A stretch of DNA of 64,000 nt, from NCBI GenBank assembly GCA_964462865.1, contig CAYWZO010000002.1:1-64000 (forward strand), given 5' to 3'. The notes beneath the pieces were generated by a model, which saw only the letters and a list, made by a program, of their open reading frames with translations, was not told the origin of the DNA and ran no database searches. Made by a program: the position numbers and the translations under genes. Below are positions 51,698 through 60,370 of the stretch, in pieces. Every line of letters starts with the position of its first letter. The stretch's first letter is position 1. This DNA comes from Fen-1077 sp964462865 (GTDB lineage: Bacteria > Chloroflexota > Dehalococcoidia > Dehalococcoidales > RBG-16-60-22).

Positions 51698-52537
51698 ATG
51701 CACATTATCTGCTGCATTAAACAGGTGCCGGATACCGCCCAGGTGAAAATTGACCCCGAGACGAACACGCTAATCCGCTCCGGGGTGGAGTCAATCTGCA
51801 ATCCTTACGACCTCGTGGCCGTACAGCTGGCAGTCCAGCTTACCGAACAGTACGGCGGCGAAGTGACCGTGATTTCCATGGGGCCGCCGCAGGCGGAAGC
51901 TGCCCTGCGCGATTGCCTGGCCCTGGGCGCTGAAGACGCCGTACTTCTTTCGGACCGGGCTTTCGCCGGTGCGGATACCCTCGCCACAAGCTATACCCTC
52001 GCCAGGACGATTATGAAAATCAATACTGATGAACCGGTCGACCTGGTCATCTGCGGCAAGCAGGCCATCGACGGCGACACCGCCCAGACCGGCCCCGGCA
52101 TTGCCACGCGCCTGGGATTCAACCAGTTCACCTACGTGGCCGAGGTCATCGGGATAGATGCGGAAAAAAGAAAGATAAAAGTCCGTCGTGAGGCGGAAAC
52201 CGGCAGCGAAATTATTGAGGGCAGCCTGCCGGCCCTGCTGACCGTGGAACTGGAGACCGCCTCACCGGCTTACGCTTCTCTGCCCCGGCTGGTGCGCGCC
52301 TTGAGGCAGGAGGTAAAAGTCTGGGGTGCCGGGGACATCGAAAGCGCGCCCGAACTCCTGGGGCTGAAAGGCTCGCCGACCTCCGTGAAAGAGATATTCG
52401 CTCCCCCCGTCAGGAAGGGCGGCACGGTCTTCGAGGGCAACGGGGATAAAGGCCAAGCCGCCCGGGACTTTTTAAACGCCCTGTTCGAAAAAGAGCCTCG
52501 CCTGCTCGGCGAAATATTGGGCGACCATAAAGGATAG
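51698..52537 (+). CDS. etfB: Electron transfer flavoprotein beta subunit (FixA/EtfB)
   Basis: The 279-residue protein has the EtfB layout: ICCIKQVPDTAQVKIDPETNTL at the start, NPYDLVAVQLAVQL, GAEDAVLLSDRAFAGADTLATSYTLA and CGKQAIDGDTAQTGPGIA, the last being the nucleotide-binding loop. C-terminal residues wrap around EtfA. It pairs with EtfA 2 bp downstream. With FixC and FixX it forms the membrane-associated FixABCX-type complex, which in known members moves electrons from NADH to ferredoxin and quinone by flavin-based bifurcation; direction here is unknown. Confidence 0.93.
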   Translation: MHIICCIKQVPDTAQVKIDPETNTLIRSGVESICNPYDLVAVQLAVQLTEQYGGEVTVISMGPPQAEAALRDCLALGAEDAVLLSDRAFAGADTLATSYTLARTIMKINTDEPVDLVICGKQAIDGDTAQTGPGIATRLGFNQFTYVAEVIGIDAEKRKIKVRREAETGSEIIEGSLPALLTVELETASPAYASLPRLVRALRQEVKVWGAGDIESAPELLGLKGSPTSVKEIFAPPVRKGGTVFEGNGDKGQAARDFLNALFEKEPRLLGEILGDHKG

Positions 52538-52539
52538 CC

Positions 52540-53787
52540 ATGCCCAGGAACAGTAAAGGTAAAGAAATCGCCGCGATTATCCCGGACAAGTGTATCGGCT
52601 GCCAGCTGTGCGTCGCCGAGTGCCCTGTCGGCGTGATAACCATGGAAAACGGTGTGGCGAAAATCGATGCCGAAGGCTGCATCGGGTGCGGTAAATGCTT
52701 CGAGGTCTGCCCGGTGGACGCCGTCCTCTTTGAAAAACCGTTGAGAAAGAAGGCCGCGCCGGTAAAAGCGAAGCCGAAAACTATTGAAAATTATCAGGGT
52801 GTCGCCGTATTTATCGAGGTGCAGGACGGCCGTGGCGCTGACGTCGCCTGGGAGCTTATCGGCAAGGCCAGGGAGCTGGCCGGAAAGCTGGATACCAGGG
52901 TCTTCGGCTTCCTCCTCGGCGCCGGGGTAAAGTCTATCGCCGGTGAGGCCATCGCTTACGGCTGTGACGTCGTCTATATCATGGACGATGTCTCCCTGCA
53001 AAAATACCTGCCGAAGGTCTACGGCCAGGCACTGAAGAACATGTGCCATGAGGTAAAACCGGAGATTCTGCTCCTGGGGGCGACACACCTGGGGAGAGAC
53101 CTGGCCAGTGTCGTGGCCACCCAACTGCAGACGGGCCTGACCGCCGACTGCACTGGCCTGGATATCGAGCCCACCACCCGCTTCCTGCTGATGACGCGCC
53201 CCACCTTCGGCGGCAACATCATGGCCACCATCCTCTGCCGCGACCATCGCCCCCAGATGAGTACGGTCAGGCCCCGGGTAATGAAGATGCCGGAGAAAGA
53301 CTCCGCCCGCCGGGGCGAGATACGCCCGCTCGATTTCAAGCCGGACCTGAAAGACCTGCCGCAAATCATCGATTTTATCCCCAAAGCCGTCGCCGGCGGG
53401 GTGGATATCACCCGCGCGCCGGTGCTGGTGGTGCTGGGAAAAGGTGCCTGCGATTCCCGCAACCTCCCCCTGCTGGAAGAACTGGCCGGGACGCTGGGAG
53501 GCACCATCGCCTGCTCCCGCGCCGTGGTGGAGACAGGGCTCCTGCCGTACACCCGCCAGGTCGGCCAGACGGGCAAGACCGTCGCCCCCAAGCTCTATAT
53601 CGGCGTGGGCGTCTCGGGGGCGGTGCAGCACCTGGCCGGTATCCAGGGCTCGCAGAAAATCATCGCCATCAATACCGACCGCCATGCACCACTGGTGCAG
53701 ATAGCCGATTACGCCATCATCGGCGATTACCAGGAGGTCGTCCCGGAGCTGATTAAAGGCTTTAAAGCCCGGATAAAAGAAAAATGA
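52540..53787 (+). CDS. etfA: Electron transfer flavoprotein alpha subunit with N-terminal 2[4Fe-4S] domain (FixB/EtfA)
   Basis: The 415-residue protein starts with an 8-Cys ferredoxin domain (CIGCQLCVAECP, CIGCGKCFEVCP; residues 14-60) that most EtfA lack. The EtfA body follows (about 85-415) with the FAD-binding SRAVVETGLLPY, VGQTGKTVAPKLYIGVGVSGAVQHLAG and IIAINTDRHAPL. The extra ferredoxin domain is typical of anaerobes and gives a wire to FixX or soluble ferredoxin. It starts 2 bp after etfB. Confidence 0.93.
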   Translation: MPRNSKGKEIAAIIPDKCIGCQLCVAECPVGVITMENGVAKIDAEGCIGCGKCFEVCPVDAVLFEKPLRKKAAPVKAKPKTIENYQGVAVFIEVQDGRGADVAWELIGKARELAGKLDTRVFGFLLGAGVKSIAGEAIAYGCDVVYIMDDVSLQKYLPKVYGQALKNMCHEVKPEILLLGATHLGRDLASVVATQLQTGLTADCTGLDIEPTTRFLLMTRPTFGGNIMATILCRDHRPQMSTVRPRVMKMPEKDSARRGEIRPLDFKPDLKDLPQIIDFIPKAVAGGVDITRAPVLVVLGKGACDSRNLPLLEELAGTLGGTIACSRAVVETGLLPYTRQVGQTGKTVAPKLYIGVGVSGAVQHLAGIQGSQKIIAINTDRHAPLVQIADYAIIGDYQEVVPELIKGFKARIKEK

Positions 53788-53811
53788 CAAAAAAGTTGTG
53801 CAAAGCAAAAT

Positions 53812-53906
53812 CCCCCTGTGTCCCCCTTTACAAAAGGGGGAGTGATGGACACAGGGCGGTGGGGAAAAGGGGTAAGCCTGCAGCTTCTCCCTTTATGAAA
53901 GGGAGA
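53812..53906. repeat. Two hairpins inside the etf-fix operon
   Basis: CCCTGTGTCC (53814-53823) pairs with GGACACAGGG (53847-53856), enclosing an inner C-rich/G-rich stem (CCCTTT/AAAGGG type). A second perfect 9-bp hairpin TCTCCCTTT/AAAGGGAGA lies at 53886-53906. The 141-bp gap 53788-53928 is otherwise empty. It looks like a small dispersed element; it may lower or tune expression of fixC and fixX relative to etfBA. Confidence 0.7.
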
Positions 53907-53928
53907 ATGAGAGGGATTTTGAGCTAAA

Positions 53929-55233
53929 ATGAAGGAATCATTTGATTGCGCCATCGTCGGGGCGGGGCCGGCCGGTATCTCCGCCGCCTGCGTCCTGGCC
54001 CGCGCCGGGATAAAGACCATCGTCATCGAGCGGGGGGAATACCCCGGGGCCAAGAACGTCTCCGGCGGCGTCCTCTACGGGCACGACCTGGCGCAGGTGC
54101 TGCCGGACTATCTCGAGCGCGGCTGCCCCATCGAAAGAAACATCATCGAGTCGAGAATCTGCTACCTGTCTCAAGAAAGCGGTTATACCCTCGCTTACCG
54201 GGACGCCGTTTTTGCCTCCGTAAGGAAATATAACGCCTTCACCGTGGTCAGGGCCAGGTTCGACCGCTGGTACGCGGAGCAGGCGCGCCAGCTGGGGGCG
54301 CTGGTCGTCCCCGCCACTGTCGTGACCGACCTCCTCCGTGATGCTAAGGGCGGCGTCACCGGCATCGTTACCTCCCGGGAAGACGGGGAAGTCAAGGCCA
54401 AGGTTACCGTCCTGGCCGACGGCGTCAACTCACCGCTGGCGGCGCGTACCGGCTTCCGCCCCGAGCTCAAGCCGGAACAGGTCGCCCTGGCCGTTAAGGA
54501 AATCATCGAGCTGCCCGCCGGGGTCATCGAGCAGCGCTTCAATGTCCCCGAAGGCCACGGGGTGACTCTGGAGATCCTGGGCGAGATAACCGCCGGCATG
54601 GACGGGGTGGCCGCCCTCTATACCAATAGCAGTTCCCTGTCACTCTCTATCGGCGCCAGCCTGGCCGATTTCGCCGGCTCCCATGTCAAGCCTTACGAAT
54701 TAATCGAAGCTTTTAAAGCGCACCCTTTGGTCGCGCCCCTGCTGGATGGCGGGCAGCCCCGCGAATATATGGCCCACTGGCTGGCCGAGGGCGGCTACGA
54801 TGCCATCCCCCGCCTCTACGGGGACGGTTATCTTATCGTCGGTGACTCGGCCATGCTTTTCAATCCGCTCCACCGCGAGGGCAACAACCTGGCCATGGCC
54901 TCCGGTAAAATGGCCGCCGAGACCGCTATCGAGGCCATGCGACGCAACGACTTCTCCGCCGCCAGCCTGTCCGGCTACGCTGAAAAGCTGGACGCCTCTT
55001 ACGTCATCAGGGACATGAAAAAATACCGCAGGTTCGGCGGCTTCCTGTACCGTAACAAAGAAATATTCAACCGTCTGCCCGCCGCCGCCTCTATAGCTGC
55101 CCGCGAGATGCTCACGGTGAACGGCGTCGGCAAGAAACAGAAGCAGAAAACAATCATGAAAGAGTTCCGTAGGCAGCTATCAACCTGGAGACTGCTCCGG
55201 CTCCTCTGGCGGGCCTGGAGGGCGGTAAGATGA
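53929..55233 (+). CDS. fixC: FAD-dependent ETF:quinone oxidoreductase-like protein (FixC)
   Basis: The 434-residue flavoprotein of the geranylgeranyl reductase/ETF-QO superfamily has FAD motif CAIVGAGPAGISAACVLARAG with ERGEYPGAKNVSGGVLYG, and a second FAD site DGYLIVGDSAMLFNPLHREGNNLAMASG. The C-terminal tail is basic. It takes electrons from EtfAB and passes them to quinone or through FixX. Its weak ribosome site (GAGGG, GAG) is supplied by the downstream edge of the hairpin element. The FixX ferredoxin gene follows after 73 bp. Confidence 0.92.
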   Translation: MKESFDCAIVGAGPAGISAACVLARAGIKTIVIERGEYPGAKNVSGGVLYGHDLAQVLPDYLERGCPIERNIIESRICYLSQESGYTLAYRDAVFASVRKYNAFTVVRARFDRWYAEQARQLGALVVPATVVTDLLRDAKGGVTGIVTSREDGEVKAKVTVLADGVNSPLAARTGFRPELKPEQVALAVKEIIELPAGVIEQRFNVPEGHGVTLEILGEITAGMDGVAALYTNSSSLSLSIGASLADFAGSHVKPYELIEAFKAHPLVAPLLDGGQPREYMAHWLAEGGYDAIPRLYGDGYLIVGDSAMLFNPLHREGNNLAMASGKMAAETAIEAMRRNDFSAASLSGYAEKLDASYVIRDMKKYRRFGGFLYRNKEIFNRLPAAASIAAREMLTVNGVGKKQKQKTIMKEFRRQLSTWRLLRLLWRAWRAVR

Positions 55234-55306
55234 CGTCAACCGGTAATAATCTGAAGCGAAACAAGAACCAAACCGGCTTTCCGACCAGCGGGGAGGAGGC
55301 ACTTCC

Positions 55307-55582
55307 ATGAAAATAGAAGACAAGCTGTTTTTAGACCGTTTCAGGGTGGACGGCGAAAGCCATATCAAGATAATCGACGGTGAGAAATGTATGCAGGACT
55401 GCCGCGAGCAGCCCTGCCTCTACCTCTGCCCCGCCAATGTCTACCGTCTGGAAAAAGACCGCATCAGCATCAACTATGAGGGCTGCCTGGAATGCGGCTC
55501 CTGCCGTATCGCCTGCCCGAGCCTGAATATAGAATGGCGCTTCCCACGTGGCGGCTACGGCATCAGCCATAAGTTCGGCTAG
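55307..55582 (+). CDS. fixX: Ferredoxin-like protein FixX
   Basis: The 91-residue protein matches FixX: the N-terminal cysteine motif CMQDCREQPCLYLCP, then YEGCLECGSCRIACP, and the C-terminal WRFPRGGYGISHKFG, which is highly typical. It carries a [4Fe-4S] cluster, perhaps two, and works with FixC. GGGGAGGAGG precedes the ATG. Confidence 0.94.
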   Translation: MKIEDKLFLDRFRVDGESHIKIIDGEKCMQDCREQPCLYLCPANVYRLEKDRISINYEGCLECGSCRIACPSLNIEWRFPRGGYGISHKFG

Positions 55583-55626
55583 GAAAAAACCCAAGCAAAC
55601 CCTTATCGTGATTGGTACCAGGTAAG

Positions 55627-55656
55627 CTGGCATTCTCCGGCCTGTTGGCTTATAAT
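55627..55656 (+). promoter_or_regulatory. Promoter of the glucan operon
   Basis: CTGGCA (55627-55632), an 18-bp spacer and a perfect TATAAT (55651-55656) predict a start near 55663. The leader of about 31 nt includes AAGGAG before the GTG at 55694. Confidence 0.65.
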
Positions 55657-55693
55657 CAGTAACAAGGATTGCTTTAATTCAAGGAGCGCTGCC

Positions 55694-57832
55694 GTGCCTT
55701 ACATTAAAATACCGGAACACATCAGCCGGATTAAGGAAATCGCCGGAAACCTGTGGTGGAGCTGGCACCCCTCCGCCAGGACCATGTTCCGGACGCTGGA
55801 CTACTCGCTCTGGAGCCAGAGCGGGCATAACCCCCTCCAGGAGCTCTATGAAATCAGCCATGAAAAGCTGGAGGCGGCGGCACAGGACCCGGCTTTCCTC
55901 TCTTTATACGATGCCACGGTGGCCGAGATTGAAAACGAAAAGAAAGAGGGCAGCTCGTGGGCGGCCATTGGCCCGGAGCTGTCCGTATCCGGGCCGGTCG
56001 CCTATTTTTCCATGGAGTTCGCCATCCACAACTCCCTGCCCATCTATGCCGGCGGCCTGGGCGTACTTGCCGGCGACCTCTGCAAAGAGGCCAGCGATAT
56101 GGGCCTGCCGATGGTGGCGGTGGGGTTCATGTACCCGCAGGGGTATTTCAAACAGCGTATCTCGGCGGAAGGCTGGCAGGAAGAGGAGTACCAGCAGCTC
56201 GATTTCAGTAAAGCGCCGGTCACCCGCATACTGTCCAAAAGCGGCCAGAAATGCCTGGTGGAGGTCAAGCTCAATAACCGCACCCTGCACATCGGGGCCT
56301 GGCTGGTGCAGGTGGGGCGGGTCAACCTCTACCTCCTTGATACCGGCCTGGAAGAAAATGACCCCCAGGACCGCCAGCTATCGAGCCGTCTCTATACTGC
56401 TGACCGCGAGCAAAGGCTCAAGCAGGAAATTGTCCTGGGCATCGGCGGGGTGCGTGTCCTGCGCGAACTGGGCATCAAGCCGGCCATCTGGCACGCCAAC
56501 GAAGGCCACACGGCCTTTATGATGGTGGAGCGCATCAGGGAAAAGGTGGCCACCGGGACCTCTTTTGAAAAGGCCCTGGAAAACACTCAAAACACTTCCA
56601 TCTTCACCACGCATACGCCCGTCCCCGCCGGCCACGACATCTTCAACAACGAGCTCATCGAGCAATATTTCAATGAATACTGGCCCTCACTCGGCATCGA
56701 CGGTGAAGCGTTTGTGAACCTGGGACATATCAACGGTAACAACGACACCAGTTTCAATATGACCATCCTTTCGATGAAGACCGCCGGCCACCGCAACGCC
56801 GTCAGCGAACTCCACGGCACCGTCACCCGCCGCATGTGGTGCGACCTCTGGCTTGAGTGCACCGAGGAAGAAGTGCCCATCACCTATATCACCAACGGCA
56901 TCCACGCCCCGACCTGGGTTGCCCAGGAGATACGCACGCTCTATGAAAAGTACCTCGGTAAAGACTGGCTGGATAAACAGGACAGTCCCGAGATATGGCA
57001 ACATATCAACGATATCCCGGACCAGGAACTCTGGCAGACGCACCAGGAACTCAAAGGGAAGCTGTTCCACGTCATTCTGGAGAGGGCCCAGACGCGCTGG
57101 GCCAAGGGCGAAGCTTCGCCGCAGCAAATACTGGCGATGGGCTCGCTGCTGGACCACAGCACCCTGACCATCGGGTTCGTCCGGCGTTTCGCCGAGTACA
57201 AACGGCCATCAATCCTGTTCCAGGACATCGAACGACTCAAGCGCATCGTCAACGACCGGTGGTGTCCCGTGCAGATAGTCTTCGCCGGCAAGTCCCATCC
57301 CGCCGATACGGCCTCCAAGCTGCTCCTCCAGCGCGTGCACACCATAGCCCGCGACCGCGCCTTCCAGGGGAGGATAGCCTTCCTGGAAGACTACGACATG
57401 CACCTCTCGCGGTACCTGGTCCAGGGCGTGGATGTCTGGCTGAACGTGCCGCGCCGTCTGCAGGAAGCCTCCGGCACCAGCGGCATGAAAGCCGCCCTCA
57501 ACGGCGTGCTTCACCTTAGCGTCCCGGACGGCTGGTGGCACGAAGGCTATAACGACGGCAACGGCTGGGCTATCGGCGATGACACGATTAAAATCAGCAC
57601 CGAAGAAGAGGACAAGTCCGATGCCGCGGCGCTCTACGGCCTCCTCGAAGAGAAGGTGATACCCCTCTACTACAATCGCGACCGGCGTAACATACCCCTG
57701 GCATGGGTGGCGATGATGAAAAAGTCCATCAGCTCCATCGTACCCGTGTTCTCCGCGCGCCGGATGCTCAAAGAATACGGCGATAAAATGTACCTTCCGG
57801 CTTTCAGGAGCCTCTCCGAACTTAGGAAATAG
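55694..57832 (+). CDS. glgP: Alpha-glucan phosphorylase (short bacterial type)
   Basis: The 712-residue enzyme splits alpha-1,4-glucan with phosphate to glucose 1-phosphate. The N-terminus has the domain of the short alpha-glucan phosphorylases (ISRIKEIAGNLWWSWHPSAR). Active-site pieces include VAYFSMEFAIHNSLPIYAGGLGVLAGD, HANEGHTAFM, TTHTPVPAGHD and FAEYKRPSIL. The PLP lysine is K599 in EASGTSGMKAALNGV. The GTG start is preceded by AAGGAG. GlgE starts 3 bp after the stop, so breakdown and synthesis enzymes share an operon. Confidence 0.93.
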   Translation: MPYIKIPEHISRIKEIAGNLWWSWHPSARTMFRTLDYSLWSQSGHNPLQELYEISHEKLEAAAQDPAFLSLYDATVAEIENEKKEGSSWAAIGPELSVSGPVAYFSMEFAIHNSLPIYAGGLGVLAGDLCKEASDMGLPMVAVGFMYPQGYFKQRISAEGWQEEEYQQLDFSKAPVTRILSKSGQKCLVEVKLNNRTLHIGAWLVQVGRVNLYLLDTGLEENDPQDRQLSSRLYTADREQRLKQEIVLGIGGVRVLRELGIKPAIWHANEGHTAFMMVERIREKVATGTSFEKALENTQNTSIFTTHTPVPAGHDIFNNELIEQYFNEYWPSLGIDGEAFVNLGHINGNNDTSFNMTILSMKTAGHRNAVSELHGTVTRRMWCDLWLECTEEEVPITYITNGIHAPTWVAQEIRTLYEKYLGKDWLDKQDSPEIWQHINDIPDQELWQTHQELKGKLFHVILERAQTRWAKGEASPQQILAMGSLLDHSTLTIGFVRRFAEYKRPSILFQDIERLKRIVNDRWCPVQIVFAGKSHPADTASKLLLQRVHTIARDRAFQGRIAFLEDYDMHLSRYLVQGVDVWLNVPRRLQEASGTSGMKAALNGVLHLSVPDGWWHEGYNDGNGWAIGDDTIKISTEEEDKSDAAALYGLLEEKVIPLYYNRDRRNIPLAWVAMMKKSISSIVPVFSARRMLKEYGDKMYLPAFRSLSELRK

Positions 57833-57835
57833 CTG

Positions 57836-59830
57836 ATGGAATCACGCCAAGGTTACCAGCGGGTCGTTATTGAAAGAGTCAGCCCGGAGGTAGATGACGG
57901 CCGTTTCCCGGCCAAGGCCGTTACCGGCGATACGGTCTATGTCGAGGCCGATATCTACGCTGACGGTCATGACACCCTGCTGGCCCGCCTCCTCTATCGC
58001 CGCACCAGGGATAAAAAATGGCATGAGGCGCCCATGCGCCATCTCGTCAATGACCGCTGGCAGGGCTCGTTCCCCGCGGCGGCCACGGGCCTCTACCTGT
58101 TCACCATCACCGCCTGGGTGGACTGTTTCCAGACCTGGCGCCAGGACCTTGAAAAAAGAGTCAAAGCCGGTCAATCTGACCTAGCGCTGCACCTCATCAC
58201 CGGGGCCGGACTGGTGTCCGAGGCCAGGGAGCGCGCTTCCAGGTCGGACGTGAAGAAGATAGACGGCTGGGTCAACACTTTAAATTCCGGCGCCGCCAGC
58301 CAGAGTAAAAAAGTCGCCCTCGCCTTGAGCGAAGAGATTAACGCCCTGATGGAGCAATATGCGGACCGGCGCACGGCGGCCACCTATCACCGGGAACTGG
58401 CCGTCCTGGTCGAGCGGGAAAAGGCGGCCTTCAGCACCTGGTACGAGATGTTCCCTCGTTCGGTGACAGCCCAATCAGGGAGCCATGGCACCTTCCAAGA
58501 CTGCGAGTCCCGCCTGCCCTATATCGCCGGCATAGGGTTCGATGTGCTTTATCTACCACCCATCCACCCCATCGGCCACACCGACCGCAAAGGCAAGAAC
58601 AATACCGTTACCCCCGCCCCTGGCGACCCCGGCACGCCCTGGGCCATCGGCTCGGAGGAAGGGGGGCATCAGGCCATCCACCGCCAGCTGGGCACCCTCG
58701 AAGATTTCAAGCACCTTATCGCTAAGGCCGGGGAATACGGCATCGAGATAGCGCTGGATATTGCCTTCCAGTGCTCGCCGGACCATCCCTGGGTGAAAGA
58801 GCACCCGGAGTGGTTCCTCTGGCGGCCGGACGGTACTGTGCAGTACGCGGAAAATCCGCCCAAGAAATACCAGGACATCTATCCCCTGAACTTCGAGAAC
58901 GAGAACTGGAGAGCGCTCTGGGAGGAGCTCAAGGGCGTGGTCGCTTACTGGGCGCAGCAGGGCGTCCGCATTTTCCGCGTGGACAACCCGCATACCAAGC
59001 CCTTCCATTTCTGGGAATGGCTCATCAGCGAAGTCAAAAAGGACTACCCGGATGCCATCTTCCTGGCCGAGGCGTTCACCCGCCCCAAGGTCATGTACCG
59101 GCTGGCCAGGCTGGGGTTTACCCAGTCTTACACCTATTTCTCCTGGCGCAACCACAAGCAGGACATCACCGAGTACCTGACCGAGTTGACCAAGACCGAG
59201 GTCAAAGACTTTTTCCGGCCCAATTTCTGGCCCAATACCCCTGATATCCTGCACGAGTACCTGCAAAAAGGCGGGAGGCCGGCTTTCATGGCGCGCCTGG
59301 TGCTGGCGGCCACGCTGTGTTCCAACTACGGTATTTACGGGCCGGCCTTCGAGCTTATGGAAAACACGCCGCGGGAGCCCGGCAGCGAGGAATACCTGAA
59401 CTCGGAGAAGTATGAAATCAAGCACTGGGATATCGCCAGGCCGGACAGCCTCAAGGACTTCATCGGGCGTGTCAACCGCATCCGCCGCGATAACCCATCC
59501 CTCCACCGCAACCGTAACCTGTGGTTCAACAGTACCAATAACGACCAGATAATCTGCTTCAGCAAGCACACCGATGACCTTTCTAATATCATCTTTACCG
59601 TCATCAACCTGGACCCGCAGCACACGCAATCCGCCACGGTAAATGTGCCGCTGCAATCCTGGGGCCTCGACCCCACCCAGTCATATGAAGTCCAGGACCT
59701 TTTAAACGATAACCGCTATCCCTGGCGCGGTGAATGGAACTCCGTCGTGCTGAACCCCTCCGTTTGCCCCGCTCACATCTTCCGTATCGTTGCCAGCGCT
59801 GACCTGCTCCGCGTTAAAAAACAAGGCTAG
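57836..59830 (+). CDS. glgE: Alpha-1,4-glucan:maltose-1-phosphate maltosyltransferase (GlgE)
   Basis: The 664-residue GH13_3 enzyme extends alpha-glucan with maltose from maltose 1-phosphate. The N-terminal beta domain and helical insert are present. The nucleophile is D383 in FRVDNPHTKP, the acid/base E412 in FLAEAFTRP, and the third acid D470 in NTPDILHEYL. The sequence YLPPIHPIGHTDRKGKNN is typical for the family. Length equals known GlgE. Its donor is made by the TreS-maltokinase fusion downstream. The antisense reading frames in this GC-rich gene are not real. Confidence 0.95.
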   Translation: MESRQGYQRVVIERVSPEVDDGRFPAKAVTGDTVYVEADIYADGHDTLLARLLYRRTRDKKWHEAPMRHLVNDRWQGSFPAAATGLYLFTITAWVDCFQTWRQDLEKRVKAGQSDLALHLITGAGLVSEARERASRSDVKKIDGWVNTLNSGAASQSKKVALALSEEINALMEQYADRRTAATYHRELAVLVEREKAAFSTWYEMFPRSVTAQSGSHGTFQDCESRLPYIAGIGFDVLYLPPIHPIGHTDRKGKNNTVTPAPGDPGTPWAIGSEEGGHQAIHRQLGTLEDFKHLIAKAGEYGIEIALDIAFQCSPDHPWVKEHPEWFLWRPDGTVQYAENPPKKYQDIYPLNFENENWRALWEELKGVVAYWAQQGVRIFRVDNPHTKPFHFWEWLISEVKKDYPDAIFLAEAFTRPKVMYRLARLGFTQSYTYFSWRNHKQDITEYLTELTKTEVKDFFRPNFWPNTPDILHEYLQKGGRPAFMARLVLAATLCSNYGIYGPAFELMENTPREPGSEEYLNSEKYEIKHWDIARPDSLKDFIGRVNRIRRDNPSLHRNRNLWFNSTNNDQIICFSKHTDDLSNIIFTVINLDPQHTQSATVNVPLQSWGLDPTQSYEVQDLLNDNRYPWRGEWNSVVLNPSVCPAHIFRIVASADLLRVKKQG

Positions 59831-59950
59831 GATAGTCCCGTTTTATCCCTCTAGGTTGATATCTATTGAATGTATTTTCGCCAGAAATGAATTAAAATAA
59901 GAGAAGTCCCTTCAGAGAAGATTTTCTACTATGAAAGCCTCGCCAAATGG

Positions 59951-59979
59951 TTGACAATGGCGGGGAAACAGGTAATAAT
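59951..59979 (+). promoter_or_regulatory. Sigma70 promoter upstream of the receiver/treS genes
   Basis: TTGACA (59951-59956), a 17-bp spacer and AATAAT (59974-59979) match 11 of 12 consensus bases. The start near 59986 leaves a short leader with part of AGGGAA before the ATG at 59998. This supports 59998 rather than 59947 as the start of the next gene. Confidence 0.7.
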
Positions 59980-59997
59980 CCTCTAGGGAAAGCATCA

Positions 59998-60363
59998 ATG
60001 ATGGAAAAAGAAGTAATCCTTACCGCGGTTACTGACCCTGCCGAGCTTGAGGTTCTCAAAAAGCAGCTTGGTAAAGAGGGTTACGAGGTTGTGACCGCCG
60101 CTGATGTCCCGCAGCTGATAGACGCTATCCAGAAAAAAGGCAGGATATCTCTGGCGGTGGTTGACGTGACCGCCTTCGATGACAACGTCTGGCAGCAACT
60201 GGAAGCACTGGACAAGTCAAAGATACCGTTTTTTGTAATATCACCGGAGCGTGGGCCTTCGGTGCAGAAAGAAATCCTGAAGCATGGCGCCAGCGGCCTT
60301 TTCAGCAAAGGACTCCGCATCAAAGACCTGCTGGAATACGTCCATACGCTGCTCGGTAAATAA
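59998..60363 (+). CDS. Stand-alone receiver-like protein
   Basis: About 121 residues with a CheY-like fold. The likely phospho-acceptor Asp is in LAVVDVTAFDD, the switch Ser in FFVISPERG and the conserved Lys in GLFSKGLRIKDLLEYV. The acidic pair near the N-terminus is poorly kept (TAVTDPAEL), so phosphorylation is uncertain. It has no output domain. AGGGAA lies 7 bp before the ATG at 59998; an ATG at 59947 falls in front of the promoter. It begins a transcript with TreS-maltokinase, which suggests protein-protein control of storage metabolism (inference). Confidence 0.75.
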   Translation: MMEKEVILTAVTDPAELEVLKKQLGKEGYEVVTAADVPQLIDAIQKKGRISLAVVDVTAFDDNVWQQLEALDKSKIPFFVISPERGPSVQKEILKHGASGLFSKGLRIKDLLEYVHTLLGK

Positions 60364-60370
60364 TACAACT

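Noticed and set aside
52270..53808. Long antisense frame (512 codons) opposite etfA
   Set aside because: It lies wholly over etfB/etfA, which have clear family motifs. The frame is a by-product of GC-rich codon use and its translation has no domain-like pattern.
58553..59656. Antisense frame of 367 codons inside glgE
   Set aside because: It mirrors the GlgE catalytic domain, whose three catalytic acids are all present on the plus strand.
59947..59997. Earlier ATG start for the receiver-like gene
   Set aside because: The added 17 residues would be encoded in the -35/-10 promoter region, and the ATG at 59998 has a ribosome site at normal distance.
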